A stretch of 33,453 nt of DNA from Candidatus Colwelliibacteriota bacterium (GCA_023228665.1 JALOAR010000006.1:1-33453), one strand, 5' to 3'; positions 14,226 through 22,050 are shown, counted from the stretch's first letter. Made by a program: numbers and translations. The notes: generated from the sequence alone by a model not told the origin.

Positions 14226-14651
14226 ATGACTAATCCAATTATTGGCTACAAACTGAAAATGGATCAGATATTTACGGAAGCGGATGTTGTTCCGGTTACG
14301 TGGATATCTATTGAAGACGTTGCCGGCGTTGAGTTAAAGGCGGGCGATATTATTAATAAGATAAGCAGCGTCTCTAAAGGCAAAGGTTTTCAGGGTGTTG
14401 TTAAGAGACATGGTTTTCACGGAGGACCTAAGACTCATGGCCAAAAAAATCGTCTTCGCGCTCCTGGATCTATCGGATCTACCGGACCCCAGCGTGTTAT
14501 GCCCGGAAGGAAAATGGCTGGAAGAATGGGTAATGATCGTAAAACTTTAAAAAAAATAGAGATTCTCGAATGGTCGGATGAGAACAAAATGCTTGCTATA
14601 AAAGGTTCTGTTGCCGGACGCCGCGGAAGCAAAGTTCAGATATATTTATAA
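14226..14651 (+). CDS. rplC: 50S ribosomal protein uL3, internally shortened
   Basis: With ATG 14226 the product has 141 residues (148 from ATG 14205); bacterial uL3 has about 205-210. The start region (NPIIGYKLKMDQIF) and all of the C-terminal half (SKGKGFQGVVKRHGFHGG, APGSIGSTGPQRVMPGRKMAGRMGN) are well kept. The block that normally follows the first strand (beginning EAGPCVVTQVKT in other bacteria) and extends to the EGDKVDVTG strand is replaced by a short linker (ISIEDVAGVELKAGD). The long loop that reaches the peptidyl transferase centre is retained. I chose 14226 because the earlier ATG is buried in the hairpin 3' arm. Confidence 0.92.
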   Translation: MTNPIIGYKLKMDQIFTEADVVPVTWISIEDVAGVELKAGDIINKISSVSKGKGFQGVVKRHGFHGGPKTHGQKNRLRAPGSIGSTGPQRVMPGRKMAGRMGNDRKTLKKIEILEWSDENKMLAIKGSVAGRRGSKVQIYL

Positions 14652-14658
14652 AATTACT

Positions 14659-15291
14659 ATGACTGCCGAACTTTACGACAATTCAGCAAAAGTTACCGGA
14701 AAAGTCGATCTTCCCGATCGTATTTTTTCTGCTCCTTGGAGACCGGATGTTGTACATCAAGCTCTTGTTGCTCAACAGAATAATGCCCGAAAGCCTTTAG
14801 CGCATGCCAAAGGCCGTAGCGAGGTTAGCGGTGGAGGAAAAAAGCCTTGGAGGCAAAAAGGAACCGGCAGAGCAAGGCATGGTTCTATTCGTTCTCCGAT
14901 CTGGAAAGGAGGTGGCGTTACTCATGGTCCAAATAAAGAAAAGGTTTTTGCGGTAAAAATAAACAAAAAGATGAAGCAAGCCGCTATTTTTAGCATCCTT
15001 TCAAAGAAAATTGCTGAAGGCGAACTGAAAATCGTAGAGTCTCTTGCTATATCGGAACCAAAAACTAAGCTTGTTGCTGAAATGGTTGCGCCTTTCTCTA
15101 AAAAAACAAACGCTCTCATAATCCCATCCGACAATAATAAGAATGTTTTTAGGGCTTCGGCTAATATTCCTAAGGTTAAAAGTCTTGATGCTAAATCTCT
15201 TAACGTATATGACCTTTTGTGTTATAAAAACATCCTGTTGGAAAAAGGAGCGATAGAAACAATAGATAAACACTATCATGCCGTCCAATAA
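14659..15291 (+). CDS. rplD: 50S ribosomal protein uL4
   Basis: 211 residues from ATG 14659, which lies 7 nt after the rplC stop; an upstream in-frame ATG at 14611 would overlap rplC by 41 nt and add residues unlike uL4. The conserved core VHQALVAQQNNARKPLAHAK, KKPWRQKGTGRARHGSIRSP and WKGGGVTHGP is present. In E. coli L4 represses the S10 operon by acting on the leader before rpsJ; no such leader is recognisable here. The end overlaps rplW by 14 nt. Confidence 0.96.
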   Translation: MTAELYDNSAKVTGKVDLPDRIFSAPWRPDVVHQALVAQQNNARKPLAHAKGRSEVSGGGKKPWRQKGTGRARHGSIRSPIWKGGGVTHGPNKEKVFAVKINKKMKQAAIFSILSKKIAEGELKIVESLAISEPKTKLVAEMVAPFSKKTNALIIPSDNNKNVFRASANIPKVKSLDAKSLNVYDLLCYKNILLEKGAIETIDKHYHAVQ

Positions 15292-15514
15292 TTTGATTAA
15301 AAATTCCCGAATTACCGAGAAAGCCAGCCTTTTAAAAGGTGAAAATAAATACGTCTTTGACGTGGATCTTAAGGCAAACAAAAGCGAGATTAAAAAAGAT
15401 CTCGAAAAAAGCCATAAGATTAATGTTGTATCGGTTAATATCGTAAGAAACGGCAGGAGAAAAAAGGCGATAGTCGCTCTTAAAGAAGGACAAACGATCA
15501 ATGAAAAAGTTTAA
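15278..15514 (+). CDS. rplW: 50S ribosomal protein uL23, short form
   Basis: 78 residues against about 95-100 in most bacteria. SRITEKASLL, YVFDVDLKANKSEIKKDLE and VVSVNIVRNGRRKKAIVAL match uL23. The loop that extends into the exit tunnel is trimmed to NGRRKKA and the C terminus is abbreviated. It sits at the tunnel exit, where trigger factor and SRP dock. It overlaps both rplD and rplB by 14 nt. Confidence 0.94.
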   Translation: MPSNNLIKNSRITEKASLLKGENKYVFDVDLKANKSEIKKDLEKSHKINVVSVNIVRNGRRKKAIVALKEGQTINEKV

Positions 15515-16337
15515 TCCTACAACTCCATCCAGAAGGCATATGAGCTGTCCTGACTACAGCGTCTTAAGCGGCGATCGTCCGGATAGAAAAATGACTATAA
15601 GGATTTCTCCAAAAGCGGGAAGAAATAATAAAGGCAGGATAACTGTTCGCCATAAAAGCGGCGGAAACAAAAAGCTTTATCGTCTTGTTGATTTTGTTGC
15701 TGTCGACAAGCTTGATGTTCCGGCAAAAGTAGAAACTTTGGAATACGATCCTTACAGGACTGCTTTTATTATGAAGCTTCTTTATAAGGATGGAGAAAGG
15801 AGATACGCTTTAGCGCCTTACGGCATTAAGACCGGAGACGAAATCATTGTTGCCGAATCAGCTCCCTTCACTCCTGGAAACAGAATGAGGCTTAAAAATA
15901 TTCCTGTTGGGACCAATGTTCATAATGTTGAGCTTAATCCTGGAAAAGGAGGGCAAGTAGCCCGTTCAGCAGGCTCATATCTTGAAGTTCAGGCGCACGA
16001 TGCCGGTTATTCTCATCTTAAGATGTCTTCCGGGGAAGTCCGTAAAGTTCTTTGGGATTGTTTTGCTTCAATTGGTCAGGTTTCTAATCCTGACTGGAGA
16101 TTAGTAAATATTGGTAAAGCCGGTCGTAAGAGAGGTATGGGCATCAGACCAACTGTCAGAGGTTCAGCGATGAACCCGGTAGATCATCCTTACGGAGGAG
16201 GCGAAGGTCGTCAGCCGAGAGGAACCAAGAAGCCTAAGACGCTTTGGGGTAAAGTTACCGGCGGGAAAAAGACTAGAAACAAGAAAAAATGGTCTAATTC
16301 CGTTATAGTCAAAAAGAAGTCAAAGAAAAGAAAATAA
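15501..16337 (+). CDS. rplB: 50S ribosomal protein uL2
   Basis: 278 residues, full length. Conserved elements include GRNNKGRITVRHKSGG, VETLEYDPYRTAFI, GNRMRLKNIPVGTNVHNVEL, the SAGSYLEVQAHD segment, and the C-terminal GSAMNPVDHPYGGGEGR loop with the His required for peptidyl transferase assembly. The C terminus is strongly basic. Overlaps rplW by 14 nt. Confidence 0.98.
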   Translation: MKKFNPTTPSRRHMSCPDYSVLSGDRPDRKMTIRISPKAGRNNKGRITVRHKSGGNKKLYRLVDFVAVDKLDVPAKVETLEYDPYRTAFIMKLLYKDGERRYALAPYGIKTGDEIIVAESAPFTPGNRMRLKNIPVGTNVHNVELNPGKGGQVARSAGSYLEVQAHDAGYSHLKMSSGEVRKVLWDCFASIGQVSNPDWRLVNIGKAGRKRGMGIRPTVRGSAMNPVDHPYGGGEGRQPRGTKKPKTLWGKVTGGKKTRNKKKWSNSVIVKKKSKKRK

Positions 16338-16347
16338 ATAAGATCTA

Positions 16348-16629
16348 ATGAGTAGAAGCGTTAAAAAAGGCCCATATGTTGATCCTAAGCTCCTGGAAAA
16401 GGTGTCTGCTTGGGATAAAAAGACTCCAATCAAGACTTGGTCCAGATCTTGTGAAATATCTCCAGAAATGGTCGGAGTAGTCTTTGCTGTCCATAACGGT
16501 AAGGATTTTATAGACGTTAAGGTTAATGAAGAAATGGTCGGCCATAGGCTTGGAGAATTTTCTTCTACTAGAAAGTTTGTCCGTCATGGCGGAAAGCTTC
16601 AGAAAGAGGCTGAAAGGACAGTTAAATAA
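16348..16629 (+). CDS. rpsS: 30S ribosomal protein uS19
   Basis: 93 residues beginning MSRSVKKGPYVDPKLLEKV, with WSRSCEISPEMVGVVFAVHNGKDF and the C-terminal HRLGEFSSTRKF. It pairs with uS13 in the 30S head; the uS13 gene is not in this window. 10 nt after rplB. Confidence 0.97.
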   Translation: MSRSVKKGPYVDPKLLEKVSAWDKKTPIKTWSRSCEISPEMVGVVFAVHNGKDFIDVKVNEEMVGHRLGEFSSTRKFVRHGGKLQKEAERTVK

Positions 16630-16640
16630 TTTTTATATAA

Positions 16641-17213
16641 ATGGCAGAAGTTACAGCAAAACTTAATAGATTGGATATATCGCCGAGAAAAGTTCGGTCT
16701 GTTATTCGTATTATCGCCGGCCTTCCTGCAGGAGAAGCGGAGGCCCAGCTTATTTTTAGAAAAGAGCGTGCAGCACGCCCTATTCTCAAGCTTTTAAAAA
16801 GCGCCGTTGCTAATGCTAAGAATAAAAATATAAGCGAAGACAGCCTTTATGTTAAAGCTATATGGGTTAATGAAGGGCCTGTATTAAAAAGATGGCTTCC
16901 TCGCGCTAGGGGAATGGCTACCCCTTTGCACAAAAAATTCTCTCATGTCACTATAGTCCTTGCCGAGGGCTCCCTTAAGGAATCGCGTTTCTCTGTATCT
17001 CAACCGGCTTCTTCTAAGGCTGTAAAAGCTTCTTCTGGTAAAAATAAAAAAGAGGTTAAAACAGAAAAACCTTCTCGTAAAAATAAATCTACTAATAAAG
17101 AGAAAAAAGAGAAAGCTTTAAAGCCGGAATCAGCTATCAAAAAAACGGGGAGTACTGGAGCAACAAAGGCCGACAGCCCGATTAAGAAAGTATTCAGGAG
17201 GAAATCCATATAA
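16641..17213 (+). CDS. rplV: 50S ribosomal protein uL22 with basic C-terminal tail
   Basis: Residues 1-112 are a normal uL22: LNRLDISPRKVRSVIRIIAG, LKSAVANAKN and the tunnel hairpin LKRWLPRARGMATPLHKKFSH. Residues 113-190 are an added low-complexity tail rich in Lys, Ser, Ala and Thr (for example KKEVKTEKPSRKNKSTNKEK), probably disordered and RNA-binding. The family is usually about 110 residues. The tail is in frame up to the stop, 7 nt before rpsC, so it is not a readthrough artefact. Confidence 0.95.
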   Translation: MAEVTAKLNRLDISPRKVRSVIRIIAGLPAGEAEAQLIFRKERAARPILKLLKSAVANAKNKNISEDSLYVKAIWVNEGPVLKRWLPRARGMATPLHKKFSHVTIVLAEGSLKESRFSVSQPASSKAVKASSGKNKKEVKTEKPSRKNKSTNKEKKEKALKPESAIKKTGSTGATKADSPIKKVFRRKSI

Positions 17214-17220
17214 ATTAATC

Positions 17221-17922
17221 ATGGGACACAAAATTAAACCAAATTCGCTAAGGCTAGGAATTTTAAAGGGATGGAAATCTCGCTGGATTGGAGACCGCGA
17301 AAAGACAAAGCGTTTTTTGGAAGAGGATCTTATTATAAGAAATATTATTTCTTCTAAGCTTTCTCAAGCGGGTATAGTCGATATTGTAATAGAAAGGACA
17401 GCTAACGCCTATAGAATATTTATAAAATCTTCCCGTCCAGGTCTTGTTATCGGGCGTGGAGGAAAAGGTATTGAGGAGCTTAATAAAGCCATTATTAAGG
17501 CTATAAGCAAAACAAGGAGAAAGAATAAGATAAGCGAGCCGATACCGAATATTAGTCTTAATGTTACCGAGCTTGCTCGCGGAGATGTTTCTGCACAAGT
17601 TACCGCTCAAAATATAGCTTCTGATCTTGAACGGAGGTTTAAATTCAGAAGAACCGTTAAAAAATATCTTGACGAAACTATGGCTACAAGAGGAGTTAAG
17701 GGTGCTAAGATTAAAGTCGGTGGCCGTCTTGACGGCGCTGAAATAGCCAGAAGCGAATGGTTTACTGCCGGTAGTCTTCCTCTTACCACTTTAAGGGCTG
17801 ATATAGACTACGGCGAAACAACAGCCTTTACTACTTACGGAACAATTGGTATAAAAGTTTGGATCTACAAAGGCGAAGTTTTTAATAATAACGACAAGAG
17901 AACGAGAGAAATTTCCAAATAA
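17221..17922 (+). CDS. rpsC: 30S ribosomal protein uS3
   Basis: 233 residues. MGHKIKPNSLRLGILKGWKS at the start, the type II KH-domain loop RPGLVIGRGGKGIEEL, and the C-terminal GVKGAKIKVGGRLDGAEIARSE with LRADIDYGETTAFTTYGTIG. It lines the mRNA entry channel. Followed after 2 nt by rplP. Confidence 0.97.
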   Translation: MGHKIKPNSLRLGILKGWKSRWIGDREKTKRFLEEDLIIRNIISSKLSQAGIVDIVIERTANAYRIFIKSSRPGLVIGRGGKGIEELNKAIIKAISKTRRKNKISEPIPNISLNVTELARGDVSAQVTAQNIASDLERRFKFRRTVKKYLDETMATRGVKGAKIKVGGRLDGAEIARSEWFTAGSLPLTTLRADIDYGETTAFTTYGTIGIKVWIYKGEVFNNNDKRTREISK

Positions 17923-17924
17923 CC

Positions 17925-18335
17925 ATGTTGATTCCGAAGAAAGTAAAACATAGAAAGTGGCAGAAAGGGCGTTCTCTTAAGAGGACCGCTGAAACCCGCG
18001 GAACTGAACTTAGCTTTGGGTCTTATGGCCTGCAGGCTCTTGAGCCTGTCTGGATTACTTCAAATCAAATAGAATCTGCCAGAAGAACTCTTTCTAATTT
18101 TATGAAAAGAGAAGGCAGGATTTGGATCCGCATATTTCCTGATAAGCCGATAACTAAAAAACCGCCAGAAGTTACTATGGGTGCCGGCAAAGGCGCTGTA
18201 GACCATTATGTATGCCCCGTAAAGCCCGGAAGGATAATATTTGAAATGGATGGTGTAAGCGAAAATATAGCTAAAGAAGCTTTTCGCCTTGCGGGACATA
18301 AATTGCCGACCAAAACAAAAATGATAAAGAAATAA
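17925..18335 (+). CDS. rplP: 50S ribosomal protein uL16
   Basis: 136 residues, normal length: MLIPKKVKHRKWQKGRS, GSYGLQALEPVWITSNQIES, RIFPDKPITKKPPEVTMGAG and KEAFRLAGHKLPTKTKMI. It sits near the A site and is part of the late 50S assembly step. The gene normally next, rpmC (uL29), is absent: rpsQ starts after one base. Confidence 0.97.
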   Translation: MLIPKKVKHRKWQKGRSLKRTAETRGTELSFGSYGLQALEPVWITSNQIESARRTLSNFMKREGRIWIRIFPDKPITKKPPEVTMGAGKGAVDHYVCPVKPGRIIFEMDGVSENIAKEAFRLAGHKLPTKTKMIKK

Positions 18336-18336
18336 A

Positions 18337-18591
18337 ATGGAATCAAACGTCGACAAAAAATTAAGAAGGATAGAAGGGGAAGTTGTATCTGACAAGATGG
18401 ACAAGACAGTTGTTGTCTCTGTTTTAAGAGTGCGTAAGAATGCTAAATATAATAAGCAGTATCGTTCAGACATTAAATTCAAAGCTCATGATGAAAAAAA
18501 TGAATTTCACGTCGGAGATAGGGTCGTTATAGAGCAGACTAGGCCTCTTTCTAAAGAAAAATACTGGAGAGTCGTCGAGAAAATCGCTTAA
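18337..18591 (+). CDS. rpsQ: 30S ribosomal protein uS17
   Basis: 84 residues with the OB-fold consensus LRRIEGEVVSDKMDKTVVVS, KYNKQYRSDIKFKAHDE, HVGDRVVIEQTRPLSKEKYW. Directly follows rplP with no uL29 gene between. Confidence 0.96.
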   Translation: MESNVDKKLRRIEGEVVSDKMDKTVVVSVLRVRKNAKYNKQYRSDIKFKAHDEKNEFHVGDRVVIEQTRPLSKEKYWRVVEKIA

Positions 18592-18600
18592 TTTATTGCC

Positions 18601-18969
18601 ATGATACAGGAAGGATCCATATTAAAAGTTGCTGACAACTCCGGTGCTAAAACGGTTCGCTGTTTTCGTATTCTTGGCGGGAGCCGAAAGCGTTACGCTC
18701 GCATAGGTGATATTGTTATTGCTTCCGTTCAAGTAGCGGAACCAAGAAAAGCCGTTAAAAAGAGAGATATAATCAGAGCAGTTATTGTCCGTTCAAAGGC
18801 TAATTTTAGGCGAAAAGGAGGTCTTTATGTCCGCTTTGATGATAATGCTGCAGTAATAGTCAGCGCTAAAAATGAGCCGGTCGGCACTCGTATCTTCGGT
18901 CCAATACCTAGAGAATTAAAAGAAAAAGGTTTTGAGAAAATAGTTTCTCTTGCCCAAGACATAGTTTAA
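18601..18969 (+). CDS. rplN: 50S ribosomal protein uL14
   Basis: 122 residues, canonical: MIQEGSILKVADNSGAKTVR, GDIVIASVQVAEP, RSKANFRRKGGLYVRFDDNA, GTRIFGPIPRELK. It forms the subunit bridge B8 and the docking site of the silencing factor RsfS. Confidence 0.98.
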   Translation: MIQEGSILKVADNSGAKTVRCFRILGGSRKRYARIGDIVIASVQVAEPRKAVKKRDIIRAVIVRSKANFRRKGGLYVRFDDNAAVIVSAKNEPVGTRIFGPIPRELKEKGFEKIVSLAQDIV

Positions 18970-18974
18970 AAGCC

Positions 18975-19280
18975 ATGAAAATAAAAAAAGGAGACAAAAT
19001 AATGATAATTAAAGGCAAGGATCGCGGTAAAAGCGGCAAAGTTGCCTTAGTTGATCCGAATGAGGGCACTGTTGTTGTTCATGGGTTAAATCAAGTAAAG
19101 AAAAGCGTTCGCCCTAAAAAACAAGGCGAACAAGGGCAGATAATCTCTGTTCCTCGCCCGATTCGCATATCAAATGTTATGTTAGTTTGTCCTTCCTGCG
19201 GTAAAGCTTCTAGGTTTGGCTCTATTATTGAAAAAGGGAAGAAAAAAAGAGTTTGCAAAAAATGCAGCGCGGCAATATAA
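18975..19280 (+). CDS. rplX: 50S ribosomal protein uL24 with zinc ribbon
   Basis: 101 residues. KOW motif at the N terminus (KKGDKIMIIKGKDRGKSGKV), HGLNQVKKSVRP, and a C-terminal zinc-ribbon with Cys72/Cys75 and Cys94/Cys97 (VCPSCG, VCKKC). It initiates 50S assembly. The stop is 8 nt before the chosen rplE start. Confidence 0.96.
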   Translation: MKIKKGDKIMIIKGKDRGKSGKVALVDPNEGTVVVHGLNQVKKSVRPKKQGEQGQIISVPRPIRISNVMLVCPSCGKASRFGSIIEKGKKKRVCKKCSAAI

Positions 19281-19288
19281 AATCTGAA

Positions 19289-19786
19289 ATGAAAAAAGAA
19301 GATAAAAAAATAAATAATATTTCAAAAATAGTCGTTTCCGTCGGCGTTGGAAAAGCTCGCCAGCAAAATGCCCAGTTTGATGATAAAGTTCTTCCCGATA
19401 TTATCTCGGAGCTTTCTGCTATTGTCGGCCAGAGGCCGGCTGTAAGAAAGGCAAAAAAATCTGTTGCCGGCTTTAAAGTAAGACAGAATGATATCGTCGG
19501 CGTTGTTGCTACAATCCGCGGAAAAAGAAAAGATGACTTTTTTGAAAAAATAGCTAATGTTGTTCTTCCCCGTGTTAGAGATTTTAAAGGCATAGACGAG
19601 AAAAAAGTCGACGGCGCAGGCAATTTAAGCATTGGTTTCAAAGATCAATTTGTTTTTCCCGAGACTGACCCTGAAACTTCTAAAGTTTCTTTTGGTATAG
19701 AAGTTACCATGGTGGTCGAAGGGCTAAATAGAAGCGAAGCCATTGATTTTTATAAAGAAAAAGGGATACCATTAGTAACCGTTTAA
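19289..19786 (+). CDS. rplE: 50S ribosomal protein uL5
   Basis: 165 residues from ATG 19289. An earlier in-frame ATG (19253) would overlap rplX and add 12 residues unlike the family, so I prefer the internal start. The core is uL5: NISKIVVSVGVGKA, LSAIVGQRPAVRKAKKSVAGFKVR, VVATIRGKRKDDF, RVRDFKGI and the end GIPLV. It is slightly shorter than the usual 178-180 residues at its N terminus. It binds 5S rRNA. Confidence 0.95.
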   Translation: MKKEDKKINNISKIVVSVGVGKARQQNAQFDDKVLPDIISELSAIVGQRPAVRKAKKSVAGFKVRQNDIVGVVATIRGKRKDDFFEKIANVVLPRVRDFKGIDEKKVDGAGNLSIGFKDQFVFPETDPETSKVSFGIEVTMVVEGLNRSEAIDFYKEKGIPLVTV

Positions 19787-19792
19787 AGACTT

Positions 19793-19978
19793 ATGGCAAA
19801 GCAATCAGTAATAGCAAGAGCAAAAAAGAAACCCAAGTTCAGCTCCAGAAAGGTGAACCGTTGCTTTAAGTGTGGCAGAAGGCATGGGTATATGAGAGAT
19901 TTCGGTCTTTGCCGAATTTGCTTTAGGGAACTCGCTTCTTCGGGGATGATTCCCGGTATAAAGAAATCTTCTTGGTAA
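19793..19978 (+). CDS. rpsN: 30S ribosomal protein uS14, zinc-binding type
   Basis: 61 residues, the short type Z. A CxxC-x12-CxxC zinc knuckle (Cys24, Cys27, Cys40, Cys43) within RCFKCGRRHGYMRDFGLCRI, and the end MIPGIKKSSW. Six nt after rplE. Confidence 0.97.
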   Translation: MAKQSVIARAKKKPKFSSRKVNRCFKCGRRHGYMRDFGLCRICFRELASSGMIPGIKKSSW

Positions 19979-19994
19979 TTAAAGAAATTCCGCT

Positions 19995-20378
19995 ATGTAT
20001 ATCAATATGTTAAACAGAATAAAGAATTCCATCCTTGCAGGAAAAAACAGGCTCAAGGTTCCTTTTGCTAAGTTTGACTATGAGGTTGCGCAGGCTCTTG
20101 TTAAAGCCGGCTATTTGGAATCCGCTGAAAAAAAGGGAAGAAGCATAAAGAAGATAATCGATATTAATATCAAGCTTGATGATAATGGTAATCCGAAAGT
20201 TAGTGATATTAAGCTTATCAGCAAGCCCTCGCATAAAGCTTATAAGGGGTATAGTGACCTTCGTCGTTCTAAGCATGGATACGGTGATTATTTTATGACC
20301 ACTTCTAAGGGAATAATGACTACTATTGAAGCAAGAAAGGCTAAAGTCGGAGGAGAATTGCTTTTTGAAATTTGGTAA
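19995..20378 (+). CDS. rpsH: 30S ribosomal protein uS8
   Basis: 127 residues: MLNRIKNSILAGK near the start, VAQALVKAGYLE, and the C-terminal TTSKGIMTTIEARKAKVGGE. An internal Met at residue 5 could also serve as the start. In E. coli S8 represses the spc operon by binding mRNA near rplE; no matching site was identified here. Confidence 0.96.
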   Translation: MYINMLNRIKNSILAGKNRLKVPFAKFDYEVAQALVKAGYLESAEKKGRSIKKIIDINIKLDDNGNPKVSDIKLISKPSHKAYKGYSDLRRSKHGYGDYFMTTSKGIMTTIEARKAKVGGELLFEIW

Positions 20379-20387
20379 TTTTTAAAA

Positions 20388-20933
20388 ATGTCTAAAGTTG
20401 GAAAACAATCAATAAATATCCCGGAATCGGTAAAGATTGAGATTGGGGAAAAAACTATTAAATTTACCGGAAAAAACGGCTCTTTAGAAGCTCCTATATT
20501 ATCTGGAGTAAAGCCTAAATTTGAAGACAATATTCTCTCTTTTGAGATTGAAGACGATAGCAAGCAAACTCGCTCTAACTGGGGTACATCCAGAGCTTTA
20601 TCTAATAACGCTCTTCTTGGAGTTCAGGAAGATTTTATCAAAGAGCTTAAAGTTGAAGGCGTTGGTTACAGGGCTGCGGTTGAAGGCAACTCTATTACTT
20701 TTAATGTTGGTTATTCCCATCCGGTTAAATTCGATCTTCCTGAAGGAGTGACTGCTTTCGTTGAAAAAAATATTATTAAGGTTTCTGGAGCCGATAAGCG
20801 CGCTGTCGGCGAAACTGCTGCTAAGATGAGAGCAATCAGAAAACCGGAACCTTATAAAGGAACTGGCATAATGTATGTCGATGAGGTAATAAGAAGAAAG
20901 GCTGGCAAAAAGGTTGCCGGAGCGAGCGAATAA
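20388..20933 (+). CDS. rplF: 50S ribosomal protein uL6
   Basis: 181 residues. Two similar alpha-beta domains; conserved KELKVEGVGYRAAVEGNSIT, NVGYSHPVKFDLPEGV and the C-terminal RAIRKPEPYKGTGIMYVDEV. It lies near the factor-binding site of the 50S subunit. Confidence 0.97.
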   Translation: MSKVGKQSINIPESVKIEIGEKTIKFTGKNGSLEAPILSGVKPKFEDNILSFEIEDDSKQTRSNWGTSRALSNNALLGVQEDFIKELKVEGVGYRAAVEGNSITFNVGYSHPVKFDLPEGVTAFVEKNIIKVSGADKRAVGETAAKMRAIRKPEPYKGTGIMYVDEVIRRKAGKKVAGASE

Positions 20934-20965
20934 TAGTAGGATATCGGAGCACTTATAGCTGATTT

Positions 20966-21319
20966 ATGAACAGGATAAAGAAAAAAAATGAACAGGCAAA
21001 AAGAAGGGCTTTGCGAACAAGAGCTAAGCTTTTTGGTACTTCGTCTCGCCCTCGCCTTTCTGTATTTAGAACCAACCGCTATACTTACGCGCAAGCTATA
21101 GACGATGAATCCGGCAAGACCCTTATTTCAGCTTCGACAAGAGATTTAAAAGAGGGGAAGACTAAATCTGAAAAAGCTGCCTCTCTTGGCGCGTTTATCG
21201 CAAAAAAATCAAAAGATGCAGGTATTGATAAGATGATTTTTGACAAGGGACCTTATAAATATCATGGCAGAGTTAAAAATGTCGCCGAATCTTTAAGGGA
21301 AAACGGGGTAAAGATATAA
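20966..21319 (+). CDS. rplR: 50S ribosomal protein uL18
   Basis: 117 residues: basic N-terminal tail, RPRLSVFRTNRYTYAQAIDD, TLISASTRDLK, and the C-terminal DKGPYKYHGRVKNVAESLRE. It binds 5S rRNA together with uL5. The 32-nt gap before it contains no recognised signal. Confidence 0.97.
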   Translation: MNRIKKKNEQAKRRALRTRAKLFGTSSRPRLSVFRTNRYTYAQAIDDESGKTLISASTRDLKEGKTKSEKAASLGAFIAKKSKDAGIDKMIFDKGPYKYHGRVKNVAESLRENGVKI

Positions 21320-21326
21320 ATTGATA

Positions 21327-21857
21327 ATGGATAACAAGGATCAAAATAAAAACGCTACGCAAAAAAGATCTTTCCCTAGAGGAAAGAGCCGTCGTGGCGG
21401 ACAAAGAAAAGAAAGGGAATCTGATGGTTTTAATGATCAGGTCCTTGATCTTAGGCGTGTTACTCGTGTTGTCGCGGGAGGAAAGCGTTTTAGGTTTAGA
21501 GCTACTGTAGTAATAGGCGATGGCAAGGGGAAAGTTGGCGTAGGTGTCGCTAAAGGAGCTGATGTTCAGCAGTCAATCCAGAAGGCCAAAACAGACGCTA
21601 AGAAAAACCTTATTTCCTTTAAAATAATCAATGGAACTATTGCCCATGATGTTGAGGCAAAGTTTAGCGCCGCTAAGGTTATCTTAAAGCCAGCAAAAGA
21701 AGGTCATGGACTCATGGCAGGTGGAGCGGTTAGAGCCGTTATGATACTTGCCGGCGTTAAAGACGTTACTTCTAAGTGTCTTGGCAGTACTAAAAATAAG
21801 CTTACAAATGCGATGGCGACCATAGAAGCTTTAAAGAAATTAAAGACATCCAAATAA
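21327..21857 (+). CDS. rpsE: 30S ribosomal protein uS5
   Basis: 176 residues from ATG 21327; an in-frame TTG 6 nt earlier is less likely. After a charged N-terminal extension (about 35 residues, Arg/Lys/Gly rich) come LDLRRVTRVVAGGKRFRFRA, VVIGDGKGKVGVGVAKGADV and GAVRAVMILAGVKDVTSKCL. It guards the mRNA entry tunnel and decoding fidelity. The gene normally next, rpmD (uL30), is absent: rplO starts one base later. Confidence 0.96.
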   Translation: MDNKDQNKNATQKRSFPRGKSRRGGQRKERESDGFNDQVLDLRRVTRVVAGGKRFRFRATVVIGDGKGKVGVGVAKGADVQQSIQKAKTDAKKNLISFKIINGTIAHDVEAKFSAAKVILKPAKEGHGLMAGGAVRAVMILAGVKDVTSKCLGSTKNKLTNAMATIEALKKLKTSK

Positions 21858-21858
21858 A

Positions 21859-22050
21859 ATGCAGTTACACGAACTACAACCCGAGCATTATAATAAAACC
21901 GCGAAGCGTGTTGCCCGTGGCGGAAAGAGGGGAACTACCTCTGGAAGAGGGCAGAAAGGGCAGAAATCCCGCGCGGGAAGAAAGATTCGTCCTGCAGTCA
22001 GGGATTTCATCCAGCGCATACCTAAATTAAGAGGTAAACATGCTAAATAA
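21859..22050 (+). CDS. rplO: 50S ribosomal protein uL15, truncated to N-terminal third
   Basis: 63 residues, against about 145-150 in bacteria. The sequence is the uL15 N-terminal extension: MQLHELQPEHYNKTAKRVAR, then GKRGTTSGRGQKGQKSRAG and DFIQRIPKLRGKHAK. It ends just after the segment equivalent to YRRLPK in other species; the globular C-terminal domain is missing. secY begins 11 nt before the stop in another frame and is complete, so there is no room for the lost part. The retained tail is the portion that penetrates 23S rRNA, so the protein may still assist assembly. Confidence 0.9.
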   Translation: MQLHELQPEHYNKTAKRVARGGKRGTTSGRGQKGQKSRAGRKIRPAVRDFIQRIPKLRGKHAK

